Source: Weissella confusa
Lineage (GTDB): Bacteria; Bacillota; Bacilli; Lactobacillales; Lactobacillaceae
Direction of reading: 5' to 3'
DNA: 64,000 bases
Assembly (NCBI GenBank): GCA_001436895.1
Contig: JQAY01000010.1
Location: forward strand, 7,047 to 71,046
Both the position numbers and the translations under genes were made by a program. Under the pieces are notes generated by a model. The model made no database searches, had not been told where the DNA came from, and was given only the letters and a program-made list of their open reading frames with translations. Each line of letters opens with the position of its first letter. Position 1 is the stretch's first letter. Of this stretch, positions 54,168-62,052 are shown one piece after another.

Positions 54168-55508
54168 CTATGCCAAGAAGTTGGCTAACAACATTGGTAA
54201 CATCGCTGATGCGGTTGGGAATGCGTAAATCGTCTTGTTAAGGTCGTCCTTTGTATATTTATGGTTGATGATTGGGACGAGTGTATTAACAAGTTCCGGC
54301 GCTGCATCGCCGATGATTGCGGCACCAACCAATTGCTTATCACGATTCAAAACAATTTTAACCTTCGCTTCCTGATCGTGATGACTTGCAAACATACCGA
54401 GTTGCGCAAAATTAATATTGTGAACTTGATACTCATCCGAAGCATTGGCTTCAGTTGTAGAAACGCCGATTTGTGCCATGCGTGGCAACGTAAACGTTAC
54501 AGTCGGTACAGCTGGGTACTTGATTGCTTCGTTTTCTTTACCTAATAAAATGTCCGCAATGTACAACGACTCGAAGGTAGCGGTCGGCGTTAAACGTGGC
54601 GTTGTTTTTGCGACGACATCACCACTGGCATAAATGTGTGAAACGCTAGTCTGCATGTAATCGTTTACGACTACCCCGCCCCGATTCGTTTCAACACCGA
54701 TGTCTTCAAGATTCATATGATCGATATTTGGTATACGACCAGTTGTATCAAATACCATCGCAGCTTCAAATTGATTACCTTGCGCAGTCGTCACAATGTA
54801 TCCGTTGTCAGTTGCTTTGATTTCGTTTACAGCATTACCAAAAGCAAAGTTGATACCCTTTTCTGACATAATTTCAACAACACGTTGTGTGTATTCAGCA
54901 TCGAAATTTGCCAAAGCACGATCAGCATATTCGATAATTGTGACATCGCTACCAGCCGCATGGGCAATAGAAGCAAACTCCATCCCAATGAACCCGGCGC
55001 CAATCAAAATCATCGATGTTGGCATTTCGGGTAAGTCTAGAAAATCTTTACTGTCATACGTTAATTCCGTACCAGCCACTGGTAGCTTAGCAGCACGTTG
55101 ACCCATTGCAAGCACAAAATTATCAGCTGTATATGTTTCATCAGCGACAACAACCGTGTGTTCGTCTACAAACGATGCGTGCCCAAAAATGATATCAATA
55201 CCATCAACGGCCAAAATGCGTGCCATAACATCGTCCATTGGATCAATAACTTGGTGCTTGTAGGCCATCAACTCTGGCCAAACAATGTTTACAGCGTCGT
55301 TGATACCAATGCCGTGATAATTATGCAAATGATGCAATAATTCAGCCGGGCCATCTAACAAAATTTTGGCGTTGCAGCCAAAATTAGTACACGTTCCCGA
55401 CACTTTTTCTTGTTCAATCAAGGCAACCTTTTTACCGGCACGTGCTAGTTCTTGGGCGCCGTGCCAGGCGGCGTGACCACTTCCAATATAAATTACGTCG
55501 TATGTCAT
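54168..55508 (-). CDS. FAD-dependent pyridine nucleotide-disulphide oxidoreductase
   Basis: Flavoprotein of the glutathione reductase/mercuric reductase class. FAD motif IGSGHAAWHGAQELA (8-22), redox disulphide GTCTNFGC (C40, C45), NAD(P) motif MILIGAGFIGMEFAS near 172 and VFDTTGRIPN and YASGDV. The C-terminal His-Glu pair that completes the disulphide active site (HPTxxE) is missing: the sequence reads YAFPTASAMLP. So electron transfer to a thiol substrate may differ from glutathione reductase. Start ATG 55508 after AAAGGTGAAATC. 446 aa. Its promoter shares an operator with hemH-mntH. Confidence 0.85.
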   Translation of the reverse strand: MTYDVIYIGSGHAAWHGAQELARAGKKVALIEQEKVSGTCTNFGCNAKILLDGPAELLHHLHNYHGIGINDAVNIVWPELMAYKHQVIDPMDDVMARILAVDGIDIIFGHASFVDEHTVVVADETYTADNFVLAMGQRAAKLPVAGTELTYDSKDFLDLPEMPTSMILIGAGFIGMEFASIAHAAGSDVTIIEYADRALANFDAEYTQRVVEIMSEKGINFAFGNAVNEIKATDNGYIVTTAQGNQFEAAMVFDTTGRIPNIDHMNLEDIGVETNRGGVVVNDYMQTSVSHIYASGDVVAKTTPRLTPTATFESLYIADILLGKENEAIKYPAVPTVTFTLPRMAQIGVSTTEANASDEYQVHNINFAQLGMFASHHDQEAKVKIVLNRDKQLVGAAIIGDAAPELVNTLVPIINHKYTKDDLNKTIYAFPTASAMLPMLLANFLA

Positions 55509-55534
55509 GATTTCACCTTTTCTATATGCGTACC

Positions 55535-55580
55535 AAATATCGTACAAGTTAACGATATCACTAACAAAAAATCAGGTCAA
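55535..55580 (-). promoter_or_regulatory. Promoter and operator of the flavin oxidoreductase gene
   Basis: Minus strand: TTGACC (55580-55575), 17-nt spacer, TATCGT (55557-55552). An inverted repeat ATATCGT (55537-55543) with ACGATAT (55552-55558) covers the -10, and AAATATCGTA (55535-55544) is identical to both arms of the hemH operator. Confidence 0.6.
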
Positions 55581-55620
55581 ACCAAACACAATTGGTAGTA
55601 TGTTTTTATTTTTAGTAGAA

Positions 55621-55646
55621 AAAAGCCCATACAGGTATGTATGGGC
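55621..55646 (-). terminator. Terminator of speG
   Basis: GCCCATACA with TGTATGGGC (9 bp, 4-nt loop), with TTTTTTC on the minus-strand side. Confidence 0.85.
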
Positions 55647-55654
55647 AGAAAGCG

Positions 55655-56173
55655 TTATTTTTGGGCAGCAACCCAATCGCGATATTCGTTATGCAACATC
55701 CCCATGAAATAAGAATCGTGATATTGCCCTTCAGCAAAGAATTGCTCAATCAACGTTCCTTCTCGTCGGAAGCCCAGCTTTTCGTAGATATGAATCGCAG
55801 AGGCGTTTTTAACGTCAACATACAGGTATAGCTTGTGCAAATTTAGGTTGTTAAACCCATAACGTACACCATAAGCCATTGCCTTTGTCGCATACCCATT
55901 GCCCGTAAAAGCGCTGTTGATATAAACCTGAATCTCGGCAGTCCGATGTAGCAAATCAATATCCATAATCTCAACAACACCAACTGGCGTACCGTCGTCT
56001 TCTTGGACAATAAAGCGTCGTTCGCTTTGATCCAAGATGTGCTTATCATAAAGCAGGCTGAGTTCATCGAATGACGAATACGGTTCTTCAAACCACAGTG
56101 CCATGGCATTGCGCGTGTTTTCTTGTTGGTAAATAAACTCCAAGTCTACTTTTTCTAGTGGTCTTATTATCAT
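55655..56173 (-). CDS. speG: Spermidine N1-acetyltransferase SpeG
   Basis: Acetylates spermidine/spermine to limit polyamine toxicity. Close match to E. coli SpeG across its length: IRPLEKVDLEFIYQQEN, WFEEPYSSFDELSLLYDKHI, LDQSERRFIV, HRTAEIQVYI, GNGYATKAM (acetyl-CoA loop), LHKLYLYVDVKNASAIHIYE, KLGFRREGTL. Start ATG 56173 follows GAGGGGAATCCA; in-frame sequence upstream has no RBS and an unnatural Ile-rich run. 172 aa. Single gene. Confidence 0.9.
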   Translation of the reverse strand: MIIRPLEKVDLEFIYQQENTRNAMALWFEEPYSSFDELSLLYDKHILDQSERRFIVQEDDGTPVGVVEIMDIDLLHRTAEIQVYINSAFTGNGYATKAMAYGVRYGFNNLNLHKLYLYVDVKNASAIHIYEKLGFRREGTLIEQFFAEGQYHDSYFMGMLHNEYRDWVAAQK

Positions 56174-56253
56174 TGGATTCCCCTCGTTAATAACAATTAT
56201 TGCCATTATTATAACGATGATAATTAACGCTTTGCCACTCTCAACCACTCAAA

Positions 56254-56281
56254 ATAAAAAGTCCACCATACTGGTGGACTT
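56254..56281 (-). terminator. Terminator of the serine hydrolase gene
   Basis: AGTCCACCA with TGGTGGACT (9 bp, 3-nt loop), followed on the minus strand by TTTTATTTT. Confidence 0.85.
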
Positions 56282-56291
56282 GAAATCTTGC

Positions 56292-57401
56292 TTATTTAGC
56301 GGCTGGTGCACCGGTCACCAGGTCAAAAATCTGATTAACCAGCGTGTAGTTTTCTTTGCTCTGCGCCGCATTTTCATTGCTCAACCAAATGACCATTGTT
56401 TTACCGTCCTTGGTTGTTTTAACAGAAGGTTCAAATCCTAGCAAAACGCCGTGCAATCGGTAGGCATTGCCATCGTCGTACATGCCTGATGCGTAGTTTT
56501 CGTTTGGACCTGTGACCAACATTTGGTGCAACAAGTTTTTACTAATCAGCTTACCAGCTAGTTCTTCATGTAATAACTTGTACAAATTTCCGGTCGTCAT
56601 CTCAATACTACCGGTACCGACTTCGCGGTTAAAAATACTTGGGTTATCAAAGAACGGCTTCCCGCCAGCGCCATAATTTTCAACACGATTAGGACTATTG
56701 ACGAAATCATTATAATTTGTGTAATCGATGCCGAATTGCTTTTTGAAAGTATTGTCTAGTAGCTGCTCATATGACTTGCCGGTCACCTTGTGTAGGATGC
56801 CAACCAAGGCTACGTAATTACCAGCTGAATAATACCAGGCGCCACGTTGATCCATGGTCAGGTGCTTTAAACCAAAATCAACGTAGCCAGCTTCATCCAG
56901 CTTGGCTTCGGTTTTACCAACCTGATTATAACCAGCTGTCATGTTCAACAACTGCTGAATAGTGACCGTGTCGGCGTCAGGTAATTCTGGCAAGTATTGG
57001 CTCACTTTGTCAGTCAAGTGTAGCTTACCAGCTGCAACCTGCTGCATGACAAGGATGGCCGTTAGATTCTTCTGAATTGATGCGATACCATACAGAGATT
57101 TAGCGGTTGTTGGCGTATTGGCTGACTTATTCGCTAAACCAAACCCTTGATTAAGGATTATTTTGCCATTTTGGGCAACCAAAAGTGTGCCACTGTGATG
57201 ACTATCCTTTGCCCGCTGCGCAATTTGTGCCCCTAGCGTACCAGATGGCGCGATAGTTTGATTAACATCGACCTTTTTAATCTTTTCATGCTTCGTAGTT
57301 GGTCGTTTTTCCTGTGCTACTTTATTTGGTTCATTCAGACCAATAAAAGCCCCCAATGCGACAATGACAATTAAACCAATGCCTAAGTGTAGACGCTTCA
57401 T
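56292..57401 (-). CDS. Membrane-anchored serine hydrolase, beta-lactamase/PBP class C fold
   Basis: Extracellular penicilloyl-serine-like hydrolase (beta-lactamase family, PF00144). Helix 5-22 (HLGIGLIVIVALGAFIGL) anchors it; a charged linker follows. Nucleophile motif S108-I-Q-K111, Tyr191 in WYYSAGNYVAL (the usual Y-x-N is Y-S-A, with Asn two residues later), and a late LHGVLLGFEP for the third motif. 369 aa. Likely acts on peptidoglycan peptides or D-amino acid esters; resistance to beta-lactams is not implied. RBS GAGGGGGAT. Confidence 0.82.
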   Translation of the reverse strand: MKRLHLGIGLIVIVALGAFIGLNEPNKVAQEKRPTTKHEKIKKVDVNQTIAPSGTLGAQIAQRAKDSHHSGTLLVAQNGKIILNQGFGLANKSANTPTTAKSLYGIASIQKNLTAILVMQQVAAGKLHLTDKVSQYLPELPDADTVTIQQLLNMTAGYNQVGKTEAKLDEAGYVDFGLKHLTMDQRGAWYYSAGNYVALVGILHKVTGKSYEQLLDNTFKKQFGIDYTNYNDFVNSPNRVENYGAGGKPFFDNPSIFNREVGTGSIEMTTGNLYKLLHEELAGKLISKNLLHQMLVTGPNENYASGMYDDGNAYRLHGVLLGFEPSVKTTKDGKTMVIWLSNENAAQSKENYTLVNQIFDLVTGAPAAK

Positions 57402-57424
57402 GTTATCCCCCTCATGACTAATGC

Positions 57425-58615
57425 TTATTTATGGTAAACCCAAGCTGGATTTTGCGTTTGGCTAGTTTTCGTTGCTAAATTAAACCCAAGCGGATTACGC
57501 AACGCCTTATATGGCAAAGCGTACTTATTGAATGTTTCGGGATCGATATAGACAATACGATCCACGACGGCCTTTGTCTTAATACGGTACACCGGTGTCG
57601 CACTCTCAAATAAGGCGTAGAAGCGGTCTGTATCCCCGTCGTAATTAACGCCTTCCAAAAATGGTGGCATGGTGACATACATGCCATTGGTCATTTTGCC
57701 GTCATCCCCCTTATCAAAGCGCACCAACTTTGAATCAGCATTACTAAACGATGATGTAATCATCACGTGATTCGTATTAGCTGAAATGCCCTGCAACTCA
57801 GGCACGCTTTCATAAAACTTATTCCCGGCAACGATTGATGGGTCTTTATCGCCCACTGGTTGTCCAACCATTAACGTTGCGTTTGAATCCCCGTTAATTG
57901 CAAACTTTTGGATGTTACCTAGACCGGTACGCGTAAAGTATCCAACCCAAAGTGCCCCATCATAATAAGCCACAGTTGAGGCATTAATCGCAGTTTTAAG
58001 TGTGAAATCCTGCTGATAGCCAATTGGCAGCTTGGAACGAATGTCATAGCTATCAATATCCGTCTGAGCGATGCCGTATAGCACAGAATCTTTACCGTTG
58101 TGACCGGCAACCCAGAGTAATTGATGGTCAGGATCGTATGAAATGCCACCAGCGTGATCTTGATATTGTAGGACTAATGTCTTGATGTAACGACCAGTCC
58201 ACTTGTTAAGCACATAAATAACTGAATTTGCTTTGTGTGCGTGATCATACGCAGAGATAAAAATTTCATTACGACCAACTGCGATGCCCTGTGGATCCAA
58301 TGTATCGACCTTAATCAGTTGGTGCTTGTCAACTGATGCTTGCCCCGCTTTTAGCGACCAGGCGCCCTGAAGACCAGGTAGCGCAATTGCATATTGCAGA
58401 TCGTCATGCATCACCGGATATGGTGACATACGATTTAAAAAATCTTTATCTGAATACAGTGGTTTTTGTGAGGCACCCCCGTAAGGCACCTTCACATCAT
58501 CGCTTTTAACTGTATTTAAGTCGGAACTAATATGTTGATGCGTCGTGAGACCCCAAAAAATAAACGCCCCCATGATTATGAGGACGCTAAAAATGATACT
58601 GACGTTTTTTCGCAT
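57425..58615 (-). CDS. Membrane-anchored extracellular beta-propeller-like protein
   Basis: Not confidently assigned. One N-terminal helix (about 6-23, IIFSVLIIMGAFIFWGL), then about 370 extracellular residues with repeating strand patterns typical of a propeller: QGIAVGRNEIFISAYDH, AGGISYDPDHQLLWVAGH, STVAYYDGALWVGYF, LQGISANTNHVMITSSF, VNYDGDTDRFYALFES. Each repeats hydrophobic-x-hydrophobic strands ending in W/F. Perhaps a wall or surface-binding protein. 396 aa from ATG 58615; GTG 58633 is an alternative. 23 bp upstream of the serine hydrolase gene, so the two form an operon and may act on the same surface substrate. Confidence 0.65.
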   Translation of the reverse strand: MRKNVSIIFSVLIIMGAFIFWGLTTHQHISSDLNTVKSDDVKVPYGGASQKPLYSDKDFLNRMSPYPVMHDDLQYAIALPGLQGAWSLKAGQASVDKHQLIKVDTLDPQGIAVGRNEIFISAYDHAHKANSVIYVLNKWTGRYIKTLVLQYQDHAGGISYDPDHQLLWVAGHNGKDSVLYGIAQTDIDSYDIRSKLPIGYQQDFTLKTAINASTVAYYDGALWVGYFTRTGLGNIQKFAINGDSNATLMVGQPVGDKDPSIVAGNKFYESVPELQGISANTNHVMITSSFSNADSKLVRFDKGDDGKMTNGMYVTMPPFLEGVNYDGDTDRFYALFESATPVYRIKTKAVVDRIVYIDPETFNKYALPYKALRNPLGFNLATKTSQTQNPAWVYHK

Positions 58616-58694
58616 ATCCCAAAACCTACTCACTTTTTATTAACTCTTATATTATACAAGAGGAATGAGATTGCGTTGATTGCTACGGTTTTAA

Positions 58695-58716
58695 GAACAC
58701 CTTTTCTTAAGGTGGT
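58695..58716 (-). terminator. Weak hairpin after the 52-aa gene
   Basis: CACCTT with AAGGTG around a short loop, followed on the minus strand by TTCTTAAAA. Weak. Confidence 0.3.
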
Positions 58717-58717
58717 G

Positions 58718-58876
58718 TCAGTTATCTTTATTTTCATGTAATTCTTTGGCTTCGGCTTGTTGTAACTCGCGTTCGGTTGGTAGCTGCGGACGACGTCGCT
58801 TTCCGACCAACGTGATTGAAAATGTGATGATGCTCAATAAAATTAGGCCGATTAACGGTAATAGTAGTCCATGCAT
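58718..58876 (-). CDS. Small membrane protein (52 aa)
   Basis: Unrecognised and short enough to be overlooked. ATG 58876 follows the strong RBS TGGAGGTAGC. MHGLLLPLIGLILLSIITFS, then ITLVG end one helix; the rest is basic then charged and helical (KRRRPQLPTERELQQAEA). 24 bp after the stop of... the upstream transporter gene (58901) on the same strand, so probably co-transcribed with it and perhaps its small subunit. Confidence 0.65.
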   Translation of the reverse strand: MHGLLLPLIGLILLSIITFSITLVGKRRRPQLPTERELQQAEAKELHENKDN

Positions 58877-58900
58877 AGTGCTACCTCCATTGACGCGTTA

Positions 58901-60013
58901 TTAGTTAAGTCTAAGCATAATGAGTCCCAACCCAATAAGCAAGTAGATAATGAGTAGCACACCATTGATTAGCATCGCGCGTAGTGGAAAGTGCCATGAT
59001 TGATCGCTTGTATGTTGTGCAAATTGGCGCCAAGCGAGTAAGTTGGCCAATGATGCAATCAACGTACCCAACCCACCAGTTGTTACCCCGAGGTACAGTG
59101 GCGAAACGTGGCTAGTGAAGTTTGATAACAACACGGCTGCCGGCACGTTACTAATGAATTGACTTGAGATTGCTCCTGTGATGAACGTCATTGCTGGTGT
59201 TGTCATACCAAGCTTAATCATGTCGGATACCCATTCAATGCGGCTTAATGCACCAACAATGATAAAGAACTCAACGAACATCAACAAGATGCCATAATCG
59301 ATTTGGCCAAAGGTTTGGCGGTTGAGTAGCAATGCTGTGACGATGCTGACCAACAAGGCACCCCAAATTGGAAAGAGATTCAAAATGCCGGCTAGTACTA
59401 ATAGGGTGCTAATTACCAAGATAATGACAGTTCGTGTCTCTATTTTTGTCGTAGTTAGTTCGATGTCATGGATGGGCACGTTTTTAAAGGCAAACGGACT
59501 GAGTAACAAGAACACTAAGTTAATCATGCCGATTGGTAGTGACAGCTGCAAAAAATGTCCCAGTGTTAAATGATAATGTGACGCTAGATAAAGGTTTTGC
59601 GGGTTACCGAACGGCGTGAAGGCACTCCCTAAGTTCGCAAAAATCGTGATAAAGATGACTGGTAACACCATCTTTAATTCAAGTTTGCGGGCAATTGTCA
59701 CAAAAATTGGTACCAACGTTAGAATGGCCACGTCGTTGGTGAAAATCATTGATCCAAAGAATGACAGCAATAGCGTCACTAAAATAACTTGGCGCGTCGT
59801 GCGACTCTTTTTAATAATGGTCGTTGCGATGGCAACCAAGACCCCAGTTCGCTCATAGACACCAACTAGTAGCAATAAAGCGGCTAAGGCTACAATGGTA
59901 TGGACGTTGATGTCCGTCCAAGCCACTTGGCCAAAAAGTAATGCAAGAACGCTCAAGATAGTCGTAATCGCTAAAGTTTTGTCAGATAGTATTTTTTTGA
60001 TGAATGTCGGCAT
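58901..60013 (-). CDS. SLC13/ArsB-type anion permease
   Basis: Ion transporter superfamily member (YbiR/CitM/ArsB-like). Two inverted halves with re-entrant loops marked by IFTNDVAILTLVPIFV and NLGSAFTPFGNPQNLYL in the first half and SQFISNVPAAVLLSNF in the second. About 11 helices, 370 aa, shorter than sodium-sulphate carriers. Start ATG 60013 after GTGGGGTGTCTT. Substrate (dicarboxylate, inorganic anion or arsenite) not determinable. A 52-aa membrane gene follows. Confidence 0.8.
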   Translation of the reverse strand: MPTFIKKILSDKTLAITTILSVLALLFGQVAWTDINVHTIVALAALLLLVGVYERTGVLVAIATTIIKKSRTTRQVILVTLLLSFFGSMIFTNDVAILTLVPIFVTIARKLELKMVLPVIFITIFANLGSAFTPFGNPQNLYLASHYHLTLGHFLQLSLPIGMINLVFLLLSPFAFKNVPIHDIELTTTKIETRTVIILVISTLLVLAGILNLFPIWGALLVSIVTALLLNRQTFGQIDYGILLMFVEFFIIVGALSRIEWVSDMIKLGMTTPAMTFITGAISSQFISNVPAAVLLSNFTSHVSPLYLGVTTGGLGTLIASLANLLAWRQFAQHTSDQSWHFPLRAMLINGVLLIIYLLIGLGLIMLRLN

Positions 60014-60055
60014 AAGACACCCCACTTTTCTTATAGTCAGAGTATTAGTATACGG

Positions 60056-60106
60056 CAAAAATAAAAGCAGACCAACTGCCGTTTGGCAATTAATCTGCTT
60101 ATTTTT
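60056..60106 (-). terminator. Terminator of the amino acid permease gene
   Basis: AAGCAGA with TCTGCTT and an inner TGCC-GTTT-GGCA hairpin; minus-strand T-run TTTTATTTTT. Confidence 0.75.
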
Positions 60107-60113
60107 ACGTGAT

Positions 60114-61445
60114 TTAGTTTTGACGACGCTTGCGTGATTGCATGTAGAAGTACAAAGGCAAACCAGCTAGTGTCAAAATTAGCCCAATCATGGCGAGTTG
60201 GAACTCTGAAATCAAGGTCATGACAATGATGAATACTCCACCAGCGATACCAATGATTGGTACAACTGGATACAATGGCACCTTGTATGGTCGTGGCAAA
60301 TCAGGTTCGGTAATACGTAACTTAATAACGGCAATGAATACCAACGTATAGAACAGCCAGATAACGAAGATCAACATGTCGGTTAACATGTCGAAACCAC
60401 CGATAAACATCAAAGCAACTGCCAAGACAAGTTGGAAGATACCAGCCACATATGGGATTTGGTAACGGTTCAACTTAACCAAGTGCTTTGAGAATGGCAA
60501 CTCGTTTTCTAAGGCCATGGCATATGGCAAACGCATTCCGGTCATCGTGTATCCGTTCAGCGTACCGTAGATAGAAATCAAGATACCAATCGTGATCAAC
60601 TTACCACCGAAGCCACCGAAAATGTGTTGTGCCACATCACTAGCGGCGTTTTCGTTTCCTGAGATAGCTGACAATGGCAATGAGTGCAAGTAAACAAAGT
60701 TAACAAGCAAGTAAATGACCATGATACCAATCAACCCACCGGCGATTGCACGTGGCAAGTCCTTTTGTGGGTTCTTCATTTCACCGGCGATGTTACCAAC
60801 GTGAATCCATCCATCGTAGGCATACATCGTGGCCAAAAGTCCGGCACCGACAGCCGTTGCCCATGAACCGGCTTGTGAACCTGGTTCAACTGGGAACAAG
60901 CTGACATCCACCCCACCTGGTTGTAGCAAACCAAAGATGATAATCAAGGCCAATGGGATTAACTTGAAGAACAACGTGATTGATTGGAATTGTCCAGCAA
61001 TCTTAGATCCAAGCAAGTTAATCAAAAAGACTGATGCGACCGCGATGATTCCCGCTGGAATAATCGCACTTGTTGGCAAGTGGAACAAATTAGCAACTTG
61101 GGTACCGAAGATAACCCCCTTTGCCGCCACACTGGCTGGGAAGTACACAACAATTTGTGCCCACCCTAGTAAGTAACTTGGTAACTTACCATAAGCTCGT
61201 TCGATGTAGACTAGCATCCCACCAGTTTGTGGCAATGCGGCAGCAAGTTCAGCACCGGTCAAACCGGCAGCCAGACTAATCAAACCACCCAAAATCCAAA
61301 CGAATAGAGACATACTGGTTGAACCAGTTGATTGTGCAACACTAGATGCTTTAAAAAAGACACCCGCTCCAATAACAGTTCCCATGACAGTCGAAATGGC
61401 TGGCAAAAGCGTCATTGTACGATTCAGTTTGTTTTGATCGTTCAT
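60114..61445 (-). CDS. APC-family amino acid permease
   Basis: Amino acid transporter with about 12 helices. Helix 1 motif TVMGTVIGAGVFFKASSVA (G-x-G binding break), LAAALPQTGGMLVYIERAYG (the QTGG motif on helix 3), and YAYDGWIHVGNIAGEMKNP on helix 6. The last segment is typical of the LAT-like serine/threonine exchanger branch. 443 aa from ATG 61445 with AAGGGGC upstream; the longer frame start lacks support. Substrate unproved. Confidence 0.88.
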   Translation of the reverse strand: MNDQNKLNRTMTLLPAISTVMGTVIGAGVFFKASSVAQSTGSTSMSLFVWILGGLISLAAGLTGAELAAALPQTGGMLVYIERAYGKLPSYLLGWAQIVVYFPASVAAKGVIFGTQVANLFHLPTSAIIPAGIIAVASVFLINLLGSKIAGQFQSITLFFKLIPLALIIIFGLLQPGGVDVSLFPVEPGSQAGSWATAVGAGLLATMYAYDGWIHVGNIAGEMKNPQKDLPRAIAGGLIGIMVIYLLVNFVYLHSLPLSAISGNENAASDVAQHIFGGFGGKLITIGILISIYGTLNGYTMTGMRLPYAMALENELPFSKHLVKLNRYQIPYVAGIFQLVLAVALMFIGGFDMLTDMLIFVIWLFYTLVFIAVIKLRITEPDLPRPYKVPLYPVVPIIGIAGGVFIIVMTLISEFQLAMIGLILTLAGLPLYFYMQSRKRRQN

Positions 61446-61539
61446 TGGAAGCCCCTTATTTAAAAATTTCAATAATGTCTATCATACCAGGTTCTGCTGT
61501 AAAAAGATAAGGAATACGGGACATATATTAGTAAAAAAT

Positions 61540-61566
61540 AAAAAACGCCCGAAATTTAATTCGAGC
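61540..61566 (-). terminator. Terminator of the 89-aa gene
   Basis: Minus strand ACGCTCGAA with TTCGGGCGT (one G-T pair), then TTTTTTATTTTTT. Confidence 0.75.
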
Positions 61567-61574
61567 GTCAGCAA

Positions 61575-61844
61575 CTACCTTACTTTGGCAGAGCGTAATT
61601 TGCTATTTGTAACCGTTTCTAGCTGACGCAAAGTTGCTGCATCAATGTGCAAGCCACTCGCAATCTGCCCGAACGTCCAAGTTGGATGACGTTCGCACAA
61701 ATCCAGATAGTGTTCGATGAGTTTGTCATTAATTTTTGGTTGAACGACTTCAGCCACCCCGTTCACTGCAAAATCTGCAGCGTTGGCTTTTTCGAACGTG
61801 TAATGCAAGGTGCTTGGGCCCATTTCACCAGTAGAGTAATCCAT
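61575..61844 (-). CDS. Small soluble protein with HTH-like C-terminus (89 aa)
   Basis: Unrecognised. First half polar (MDYSTGEMGPSTLHYTFEKA); second half helical: INDKLIEHYLDLCERHPTWT followed by FGQIASGLHIDAATLRQLET, which reads like a helix-turn-helix (FGQIASGL-HIDAATLRQL). Basic tail. RBS GGGGGATGTAGAT before ATG 61844. Could be a small DNA-binding regulator, but there is no close known family. Single gene. Confidence 0.55.
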   Translation of the reverse strand: MDYSTGEMGPSTLHYTFEKANAADFAVNGVAEVVQPKINDKLIEHYLDLCERHPTWTFGQIASGLHIDAATLRQLETVTNSKLRSAKVR

Positions 61845-61987
61845 ATCTACATCCCCCGTGTTTTTATAATAGACGCTTTCTTTCCTTCATGAGATTTATA
61901 TTAACATTTAATTAACTAATTAAAAATAAACAATCGACGGTCATTTCCGAAAAAAACAAATAATTTCGTGTCTATGTTGACACAGTT

Positions 61988-62016
61988 TTGTTCTCATGGT
62001 TGCAAAATGTTACAAT
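61988..62016 (+). promoter_or_regulatory. Promoter of lepA
   Basis: TTGTTC (61988-61993), 17-nt spacer, TACAAT (62011-62016), 37 bp before the lepA start. A TTGACA at 61978 has no -10 at the right distance. Confidence 0.55.
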
Positions 62017-62052
62017 CAGTAAGATACATTTTTGGGAATGTTAGGAGAAATA

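Noticed and set aside
58532..58741. 69-codon plus-strand frame
   Set aside because: Overlaps the ends of two minus-strand genes, has no RBS and a low-quality composition.
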